From: Eutreptiella sp. 'Long Island Sound 2002'
Lineage: Eukaryota > Euglenozoa > Euglenophyceae > Eutreptiales > Eutreptiaceae
DNA: 64,000 nt
Direction: 5' to 3'
Assembly: GCA_964036045.1 (NCBI GenBank)
Contig: OZ038383.1
Coordinates: 13,532,430-13,596,429 of the forward strand
Shown: positions 56,084-64,000 of the stretch, piece by piece
Numbering within the stretch: the stretch's first letter is position 1
How the letters are laid out: every line of letters starts with the position of its first letter
The notes under the pieces: generated by a model
What the model saw: only the letters and a program-made list of their open reading frames with translations
What the model was told of the DNA's origin: nothing
Databases searched by the model: none
Position numbers and translations under genes: made by a program

Positions 56084-56924
56084 ATGTGGTGTGGAGTGGG
56101 GCATCAGTGGGGATATGATTTGAAGGAGTTGCTGACAGTGATCTCAAATTTAGGCACCAGCTTTGTGAGAAATGTGTGGCATGCCCCAGTCGGTCCAACT
56201 GGTCAGACCCGGGAAGCGTTGGTCCAAATCGGGTCTCCAGCTGCTCTTAGAACCTCTGTGGTACCATTCTTGGCCGCATTCCTGGGCCACTTGGTACCAT
56301 TCTCCTATAATTTGCGATAGACCTCCTCCAGATGGTGTGTCGTTGCGTGAGCACAAGGCAGAGTTGCCTCGCTCATGAAGATTGTCTAATTTTTAGACCT
56401 TGCTCCCGTGAGCGGCACTCAGCAACACTCTGGTTTACTGGAACTGGAATGTAAAAAAACTTATAAGGACTGGATTGCTGCAAATCAATGGGGTTTGCAA
56501 TACCCAATGGGTGACGTGCCTCTCGACTCATTAGTCCTGTATATTACACATATTTAGAGTTTTACACCATTAGACCAGTTGCTTGGGCAAACACTACAGC
56601 TGCTAGGACCTATCTTCAGTCAAGATGTCCTGTCCGTAGTCTGTGCATTCTTGCATGCAGACCAGCAGCCAGGATGAAATGCTGCCGCGACCACTCATCA
56701 TCAGGAACCGAACCAGAATGCTGCAAGCTGCAACATGTTGTATATTAGCCAGGTGGAGATGGAGGGTGGAGTGTGACCAGCTTTCATTGTGTCTGTCTGT
56801 CTGCTGCTTGTCTGCCATTCAGAATTCCCACCCAGACTGTGCTCCCTGCTGTATTGCTACAAAACGTTTGCTCCCAACGGACTCTTCCCAAAAAACAAAG
56901 GTTGGCCCTTGTGGATTTCATTAC

Positions 56925-57392
56925 CTATCCCCATACGGGTCCTGGTTTTGTCACCATAGACTGTGGTGACTTGGCCGCCATGAAATTTCCTCTCCTCAGT
57001 TTCATGCCAAATTCCGTGCACATGTGCACGTCAAATGCAGCACTTGCTGCTGCCCGCACACAAGGGTAGTGGAGATGAGACAGCATCATCGAAAGGCGGT
57101 GCCATGTTTTTTTCCCGACAGTGGTAGAGGGTCTTCGGAGGCCGTCTGGTTGGGGTAATGTCCATTTAAGGTACATGGCAGTGATTGTAGAGAAGACCCG
57201 AGATCTCTGGTGTCTGTAGGGGCGCAGATCATGATGCAGGTCTTGATCAGTCTCAGGGCTAGTTGCTCTTCTTAGCTCGAAATACTTGATGTACCATGCA
57301 CTGTTTGTGACCAACACAACTGTACAATAATCAAAAAGGACGGAGCGACTGTGGTTCCATGACCCCAAGCCACGACAAGAATAAAACGACAC
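56925..57392 (-). CDS. Hypothetical ORF, 155 residues, coding status uncertain
   Basis: The - strand frame reads SVLFDYCTVVLVTNSAWYIK then YFELRRATSPETDQDLHHDL, with hydrophobic/charged alternation typical of a folded domain. The + strand is also open across 56830-57069 with plausible residues (VDFITYPHTGPGFVTIDCGD). Only one can be real, and I cannot decide without homologues. Confidence 0.28.
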   Translation of the reverse strand: MSFYSCRGLGSWNHSRSVLFDYCTVVLVTNSAWYIKYFELRRATSPETDQDLHHDLRPYRHQRSRVFSTITAMYLKWTLPQPDGLRRPSTTVGKKTWHRLSMMLSHLHYPCVRAAASAAFDVHMCTEFGMKLRRGNFMAAKSPQSMVTKPGPVWG

Positions 57393-57540
57393 AAAACATG
57401 CCCACCCCCTCCCCTTTACCTTGCTGATGAGGTTCCTTCCTGAACATCCCTGGTTTCCATTTTTGAATCCTGCCCAGGCCTAGTGTTAGCTCTTTTGGCC
57501 CATTGGCTAAGCCTACACCAGGAGTGGCCCCCTGCAAACG

Positions 57541-57652
57541 TGCATGCAGGTGTGTGATGGGCCTGGGGACACGGAACTGTCCTGCTGCAACAACCGTGCA
57601 TGCAGGTGTGTGATGGGCCTGGGGACACGGAACTGTCCTGCTGCAACAACCG
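57541..57652 (+). repeat. 56-bp perfect tandem duplication
   Basis: TGCATGCAGGTGTGTGATGG through TGCTGCAACAACCG occurs twice back to back (57541 and 57597). Confidence 0.95.
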
Positions 57653-58959
57653 AGTGCTTTGTTGCATGTCAGCACCCCATAAGCCTGCAACATTACAGTG
57701 CCACAGTCCTGCTTCTCAAAGTGATCATCCCCCAATGGCCCTCACATTGTGTGCCTCCAGCCTTCAGGGAATTCCTTGATTAGAAGACTGTCGAATTCAG
57801 CTCTGGTAGCCTGCACCCTAACAAATACAATGACAGCCACCCTGATAGCAGCAATGTCAGAAGGGAAATTGCTGCAGTTGACGTCACTTAGCCAGCTCAT
57901 CACCATCACCAGTAACCCCATTGTGAGCATTATCTCAGTAGAACAGTGAAACTCCTGCTCATGCCATGATTCGATGCAGAGGCAGAGTATTCAACACTGT
58001 AGAAGGTGACTGTCACGTTTAATACTGCCCCTCCAAGGCTGCCCATGTCAATTTTTGCTGTGCAGTTATTTGTTTTTATCTGTGATTGCTTTGTGCTTGT
58101 CATATGACAGATGTTGAGCCTGGGAACCATATGATTTCAGAGCACAAAGAGCCATGACCCCAGTTGGCTTCTGCCAAATTTGGGCACATGGATCCTCTTC
58201 AAAGGGAGCAAGCTTCCTGTTGTGTAGTTCAGTGCATCTGCTCTACCACTCTGTTACACACTCTAGTGCTGCTGCAGCATCCCCCACATGCAACAACCTG
58301 GGCCACCCTGCCTCGGTAAGTGCTACTCCATGTAGCCCCCTGTTTTCGACCCGTTTGTCTCCCAAGCCAGTTTGTATCCCTGGGTATTGTCACTGATGTC
58401 TCTGCCCAAGCCCTTTTGGCATCACATGTTCCCTCACACCCATGCCCTTTGCAAGCATCCTGCTGATGTGATCAGCGCGCTGTTCGATGATCTCAAGCTG
58501 TCAGTTTGCCATACTATGCAGGACCAACCAATGTACTGCCACCCTGCAACTTGTGCTGATGTCCTTCTGTGTTCAGTTTTGTCTATTTTTTTTCGATGCT
58601 GAAAGGAACTGAGACTGGCTTCTTTTTGTTCCACTATCCTGCATCAATTATTGTTTGGTCTTCGTCGTCAGCAAGACCAGAGAGAAAGAGACCACCATAT
58701 TTGCATGTTCTGGGCGCTCCTGAAGGTGTGCTCCTGAAAATGCAATGCACAAGACGCATTAGTTTTCAGAAAACAAGATCAACCTAGACCCAGATCATAT
58801 TTTTGCAACTGCTTTTTTGTTTTTGATGGGCTTTATGTGCTGCGCATGCGCTGGGAAGAAACTCGGTTATTCTTGAGGGCGGAAAATGAATGACTCAGAA
58901 TGTACAGACACTTTTGACCCTGAGGGGAACATTTGTTTATGGGGTCCTGTATTTTTTTT

Positions 58960-59115
58960 TAGATGCGGATTATTTTTTTTTAGAGGTTATATTTTTTCTT
59001 AGCTAAAAAAATATTCCGCACTAAAAAAAAGAATTCTGCGCCAAAAAAATATTCCGCGCTAAAAAAAAATACTCAGACATTTTTTTTCTGCGCGCAGTAT
59101 TTTTTTTTAGCGCAA
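58960..59115. repeat. Cluster of A/T runs separated by short GC words
   Basis: Runs of 7-9 A or T are separated by ATTCCGCGCT/TCTGCGCC-type words at roughly 18-20 base intervals, with T-runs on the flanks and A-runs in the centre, giving imperfect inverted symmetry. Confidence 0.75.
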
Positions 59116-60399
59116 ATGCCGCAAAATTTTAGAAGTGGTCAAAAAAGTGTTATGGGCGATTCCCTAGGTACCTGTGGGGGACCGTGGTGTGTGCGGGGAC
59201 CCCATGACGGCACGGGTGATGAAGCTAGTTTGATTTTGACCCCCCCCCCCCCCTCAGCTTGGATTTACACCCTGGTTTCACCCATTTCTACCTTTTTGCG
59301 CATTCCCACCACATCCACTCTTTTTTTGGGTTGATTGCTCCCCACCCACAGGGGGCACTGACCTGTGAGGCTTGCCACCAACCCCCCGCCCACCCCTCTA
59401 GACCCCCACTTGAGCGCCAGATTAGCAAGATGAGGCGCTAGACAAATGTCGTTTGTTGCCCGGACATGTTAAATGCAATCGTCAGCCCGCGGACAAGGGG
59501 CCCCTGGCGCGGGGCGCTGCCACCCACATTGAGGGAATGCCATGCATGCGAGTTGCGGCGACCGCTGATTCCTGGCAATTATCGAATGTAATTTTGAAAA
59601 CAGTCCCAAAAACTGGTTATTTTGAACAAATGCAAACCAGTTAATCGGACCAGCTAGAAACGGCGGAAAAACATTTTATTCATTCACCAGGTTTTTTTTT
59701 ACACAAAATAGCGTTTTTGCATTATCAGCGATGTGCAAATTTGAAAGTCAGTGGTTTTGGGTAGGTTTGATGTTTCTTTTTCTGTCGGGTTTTGAAAAAT
59801 TGAAAACTTCTGGCCAATATTTCATTATCTCAAAAGCAAAAATTGGAAATTGTTGATTAGTTTGATGAAATAATATTAAAAAAATTGGATATGTTTTTAG
59901 AAGTAATTCAAAAACTTTAGTTATTTTCCATAAAACCCATTCCGAACCTAACGATTCGTTGACATGTTATGCAGTAAAGTTTCCCGGCTAAGAAATCACT
60001 CTAGAAGAAAAAAATGGCGGCGGTGGCTAATTCTGTAAGAAAATTTTAAGGCTGCGAATGCCGATGTGTGAAGAAAGTGTAGTTTCTTAAGTTTGCGAAA
60101 ATAGTTCCAGAAAGAAAAAAGGGAAGGCTGCCATTAATGTCACATGAGCGTAACAACAAGAACAATTTTGGCATAGTTTGTTTCTTTTTCCAACACCATG
60201 CCTAAAATGTCCGCAATTGCAAACTTTGCAGAGTTAAAAGAAAAGCAATACACACCTTTCCAAGACTTTCTTTAACTTTATTTAGGTAATCATGGGCACA
60301 TGCTTCTAATTCAACTTTTTTGAATATTCATGTATCCATCCTTTTGGTACAAGTTTTTTAAAATACTCAAGTTTATTTGCTCTTGTTTCAATTTTTTTT

Positions 60400-60710
60400 A
60401 CATATTCTTGTGCCCATGTTTTTGTCTAAACTTGTTTTCAAACATTTATGTGCCCATCCATGCTTTTGTTAAACTTTTTTTTCAAAAATTTATATGCCCA
60501 TCTTTTTGTTTAAACCTTCTTGGTAAATATCTATGTGGCCATGCGTTTGTTTTTCAACATTTTTATGCCCATTCTTTTGTTCCACTTTCGTTTATATATT
60601 TATGTGCCCTTGCTTTTGTTCAAATTTCATTTTAAGTATTTTTGTGCCCATACTTTTGTTGAAATTCTTTTTAAAGATTTATGTGCCCATGCTTTTCTTT
60701 AAGTGTCTTA
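60400..60710 (+). repeat. Diverged ~40-bp AT-rich minisatellite
   Basis: The word TGCCCAT or a variant occurs at 60411, 60451, 60495, 60536, 60566, 60605, 60645 and 60683, each followed by CTTTTGTT-like sequence. The period is close to 40 bases. Phe-rich open frames here are repeat artefacts. Confidence 0.85.
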
Positions 60711-60942
60711 CAAAAACAAAATGCCATAAACACAGAGCGCAGCAGAAGCATAAACATAAAGCAGTGCACGACGGAACAAAATTTTGTCATTGGTGAAATG
60801 TTCGTGCCTATCTTGGGCACTGTGCAATGTTTTGAACAAAGCACATGTGCAAAGGGCTTTCTTTACGACTCCAACTGAATTGAGGATTGCAGTCGTGCAG
60901 CGACACAAGTTCAATGGCAGCAAAAAAAGATAATTCCGTTCC

Positions 60943-61209
60943 ATGTCAGACAAGCAACAATATACTAGCAGGGTGTGTCCGGGAAGTCACACGGTGTCCT
61001 TCCCGCCTCCCATGGCCCGGCCACTCCATCGGGGCGTGCACCACTGTGCGTCTGCTGCACACGACATACTTTCAGCCCATTGGGACTGTGGCCGTATCCG
61101 AAAAGCCCGAGCCAACATGCCACCTAGACAAGCACTGTTTGGCTGCGCTAAGAACAAATCAAAGGCCGAAAAATTGCAGAAACATAAAGCAGCACCCTGG
61201 AAGAACTGA
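60943..61209 (+). CDS. Hypothetical ORF, 88 residues
   Basis: ATG to TGA reading HWDCGRIRKARANMPPRQAL then FGCAKNKSKAEKLQKHKAAP. The basic C-terminal half looks coding, but it lies in DNA with repeated words (CACAAGTTCAA at 60903 and 61229), and the reverse strand is open too. Confidence 0.25.
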   Translation: MSDKQQYTSRVCPGSHTVSFPPPMARPLHRGVHHCASAAHDILSAHWDCGRIRKARANMPPRQALFGCAKNKSKAEKLQKHKAAPWKN

Positions 61210-61961
61210 GGGTTCCATTCGTGCAACGGCACAAGTTCAAGGGCGTTAATACGTATAGCGTCCATGTAAAGCAACCTACTATGGTGCATCCACGACAGGT
61301 TGCGTGCAAGCAGCAGTACATGTGGCAAGAAAAGACACGTGTCAACATAGAACAAAGGAGACACAAAGAGCGCTTACCCTTCAGCATCAGTGTGTGCATT
61401 AGTTTGGTGGTGTTCCACAACGTCTAGCAAATTGTCTTACTGTTCTGGTAGACATATCACGTCTTCTGGAACCATTTCCGCGTCTTCTGGAACACTATGG
61501 GATGTTCCAGACTTAATACTCTTACCGTTCCGCTAGACGTATTTCGTCTACATGCCTAAGAATAGGTAAAACAGAATCAACAAAATGCCGTATACCATAG
61601 CTAAGCGGTACCATCGATGACCAAAATAGTAACCGAAGAATAGCTATTTGAGATGTCAAAAATTTTAGAACAGTTAATGTAGCCTTGCCATGATGTTGGC
61701 ACGCGGGCACAGTGTGCACTACATGCATCTCCTTTTTCTTGACAAGTATGCTACCCATCATCTACACCTCCAAACAACCAATACAACGTGAAGCATTGAC
61801 AGAACATGATGGTGAAAAAAGAAAACAAAAACAATATATGTGTCCCAATGGAGGAAAAGGCCGTGTCCGCAATCAACGATTGCTTCAGTTGGCACAACCA
61901 GCATTTGGGTGGCCACTGAACCTCATTGGCTATCATCTCCTTTCAAATATAAGCAAAGCAC

Positions 61962-62317
61962 CTGGGATTCTTCGGAGTCCTTGGGTTTTTCTTCATCTCG
62001 GCCACGTGCATGTTGCGCAACATGCTCATTGCCAGCAACCACAAAGTCTGTTTCAGATGTTTCAGCACATGCATGTCGGCCAAGGCTGAGGGAAGCAATG
62101 ATTTCATCAGCATCAAGCTGCTCACCATTGAAAGGGCTGTGGTTTGCATCAATTGCACCCCCTGCAGGTACTTTTGCTCCTTGTTGGGGTGTTGCTGCGT
62201 CGATGATAGCTCCATCAGAGCGTGCACTTTTGCTCCTTGTTGGAGTGTTGCTGTGTTGATGATAGCTCCATCAGAGCGTGCACGCTTCACTAATTGCAAC
62301 ATTTCATCATTATGCAT
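61962..62317 (-). pseudogene. - strand coding segment broken by a 56-bp tandem duplication
   Basis: From ATG at 62317 the - strand reads MHNDEMLQLVKRARSDGAII. After the first 56-base unit the same residues (SDGAII then DAATPQQGAKVPAGGAIDAN) resume in another frame, continuing GEQLDADEIIASLSLGRHAC and DEEKPKDSEESQ to a CAG|GTGCTT donor. The two units (62226-62281 and 62170-62225) are nearly identical. 56 is not a multiple of three, so the duplication shifts the frame. With one unit the frame would be continuous. A further - strand exon may follow near 61.9 kb (TQMLVVPTEAIVDCG after a gttcag acceptor). Family unknown. Confidence 0.5.
62170..62281. repeat. 56-bp tandem duplication within a coding segment
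   Basis: ACTTTTGCTCCTTGTTGG begins at 62170 and 62226; units differ at only three positions. Confidence 0.93.
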
Positions 62318-62720
62318 AGCATCTTGCCGTGCCGTTTGACCTGATCCTCCTTGAGGCGTCCTTGTTATCTAGCCACATATTCAGTTTTTCAGCCGACAAG
62401 CGTTTGCTTGAGTGTCTACTTGTCTACTTGACGCTACCTGCCCGAGTCCATTTCATCCCAATGCTAGCAGTGCCACTGTCCCGAAGACTTGTGAAAAATT
62501 TGATTGACTCCCCTAGCCCTTTTGGCCAATCTCGCAGCTTGGCCTACGAATGTGCCTACAGGGAAACCTATCACTCATGCCAACAGCCAGCTTGAACTGC
62601 CCAGGGTTGACCCCAAAAAACTTGCCCAAATGGGCTGAAGAGTTTTTGGCATTTCTACTGCTAATTGGGCAGTCAAAAGCCAACAAAGAGACTAAATGCA
62701 CACTCATCGATAAATCTTGA

Positions 62721-63501
62721 AAAGAGAAATTTCTCTACTGTCAAATCAAAAGGGCCCCAGGTGAATATGATATCTGGGGTGAGGCTAAAGCGATGTTTCC
62801 AGTCTATGAGACTGACCTCAGTGTGCGCACGGCCATTGAAGAGTTGCCTATGCTGCCTGAGCTACCTACAGCAGCTAGGATCTCTGAATTCGTCTGCAAC
62901 CTGAAATATCGCTTCTCCAAGCTGAACACAGGGTGCTAAAGACCCACGGAGCCCCATCCATGGTTGGTGAGTAAAACCCCCGTGAAACCTGAGAACATTG
63001 CACAACTACCCTGACAGGACATCAAAGACCCATAAATACCAGGACCTGGTGGAATTGCTAATTGAACTGGCGTGGGAGTGCGACAACAATTCTAATATGC
63101 AAAAATATCTCGGTAAACAAATGGGGGGAACCTCTCAAAAGAATAAAAAATGACCACGGGTCTATTAACAGCACGGTAACCTTGAACCGGGAGGAACTGT
63201 GAGTGCCACCCAGAGAGGATTCTCCACTGGTGATAATCTGCCTCCTCTCTTCTACAGTTGTCCTATTGATCAGAAAAGAGCACTATGCCATGCGCCTGAC
63301 TGTGGCAACTGAGCTGGACGTGGGCTGCAACTAAAGCAGCAGCAGCAAACGAAGGATGGGAACACAGTGAAGCACAACAATCATTTCTGATGCATGATCA
63401 CTTGTGGATTCCGTGGCAAGCGTCGTCACTGTGAGGACAATTGCCACATGAAGAAGCGTCAGATGCGAGGAGGCCGAGAAACAGAAGAATTGGAGACGTA
63501 A
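62721..63501 (+). pseudogene. Retrotransposon gag-like remnant with damaged CCHC zinc knuckle
   Basis: Three + strand blocks in sequence look coding. 62721-62939 gives APGEYDIWGEAKAMFPVYET and ARISEFVCNLKYRFSKLNTG. 62986-63153 gives TSKTHKYQDLVELLIELAWE then CDNNSNMQKYLGKQMGG. 63391-63501 gives CGFRGKRRHCEDNCHMKKRQ. The last matches a CX2CX4HX4C nucleocapsid knuckle in which the second Cys is Arg. Gag proteins package retrotransposon RNA. The blocks are separated by stops, and the order (helical gag then knuckle) fits a Ty1- or Ty3-type gag. No pol follows before the window ends. Confidence 0.45.
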
Positions 63502-64000
63502 CCCCAAGAACCCGTCCTCTTCGGGTGTGTGTGTGTGGGGGGGGGGGGGGGAACACACAACCATGCAATCCCAAGAATGGGGATCACAAAACACGCGGTG
63601 ACAAAACTGCGGGTGTTACAACCCAATGCTCGTCTTCAGCGCCTCCTAAGAACTCAACCTCCCAAAATACGAAACAAAAACCTGAACAGGGAGACCAACA
63701 TCCACTCCCTCAAACACTTACCGCTGGAGAGAGGACTCCCCACCAACATGGTGGTACATCAACTCAAAAGAAGAGGAGGTTCTTCTGGTCCCCCAAGAGT
63801 CTTTTGAAAACAAAGACAAAGATTTTCGATTGTCTCTTGTTTTTTTGTGCAAAACCTGGTCATCTGAGCGCAGAAGCCCCCCTTTTTTTTGAGCATGAAA
63901 ACATCTAAACAACAAAGTGGAGTTGTACAGCCGTTTGGATTGTGCCAATTGGGAGCATTTAGGCCTGAAAGCTTGTTCAGCACCCAACCGCCGCCCTGTG
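63502..64000. other. Window end: no firm gene
   Basis: A GT/G-rich tract at 63523-63551 is followed by open + strand frames rich in Ser, Thr, Pro and Lys. They may be the downstream part of the gag-like remnant, but no protease or RT motif is visible. Confidence 0.3.

Noticed and set aside
60330-60796. Phe/Cys-rich frames that look like membrane proteins
   Set aside because: They are translations of the ~40-bp AT-rich minisatellite.
1-64000. CRISPR array, rRNA operon or bacterial mobile island
   Set aside because: Tandem repeats here have no unique equal-length spacers, no rRNA sequence is recognised, and the introns show the DNA is eukaryotic.

Overview
The window looks like nuclear DNA of a eukaryote with a repeat-rich, gene-poor genome. 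The evidence is protein-coding exons split by GT-AG introns with matching codon phase, Ty3-type, hAT-type and DDE transposon remnants, tRNA-derived repeat ends, many families of short tandem repeats, and frequent runs of 8 or more G or C. No bacterial operon, ribosome-binding-site pattern, rRNA gene or CRISPR array is visible. A large-genome protist or microalga fits best. No gene here identifies the lineage, so I leave it open.

Layout. 1-8 kb: a 5'-truncated Ty3/chromovirus pol gene and its unannotated flanks. 8-9.4 kb: a compact five-exon + strand gene of unknown function. 9.4-14 kb: mostly non-coding, with one copy of a recurrent terminal repeat. 14-17 kb: a - strand gene whose exons rebuild a SAP (DNA-binding) domain followed by acidic and proline-rich segments. 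18-20.4 kb: the C-terminal piece of a hAT transposase, tRNA-like DNA, decamer arrays and weaker - strand exons. 20.4-22.4 kb: a complete-looking five-exon - strand gene for a protein of about 282 residues. 24.9-27.2 kb: a 2.2-kb element bounded by inverted repeats. 27.3-27.9 kb: a short + strand ORF and a SAP-like - strand exon.

29.2-48.3 kb: the main gene. Nine exons, all in compatible phase, encode about 476 residues: an SPX domain (inositol-pyrophosphate/phosphate sensor), a C3HC4 RING finger, an F-box-like segment and an elongin A-like tail. This would be a phosphate-responsive ubiquitin-ligase-type protein. Its introns hold most of the repeats in the middle of the window: seven related 'CACCTC' terminal repeats occur in the window (six of them between 38 and 49 kb), along with a 193-bp satellite in both orientations and a segmental duplication.

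49-64 kb: decayed elements and uncertain genes. These include a DDE_Tnp_4-type transposase with a frameshift and a nonsense codon, a + strand reading frame with three in-frame stops, a - strand two-part gene near 55.5 kb, a - strand gene near 62 kb broken by a 56-bp tandem duplication, and a retrotransposon gag remnant with a damaged zinc knuckle. Gene models rest on reading frame, splice motifs and phase only. No homology search was possible.
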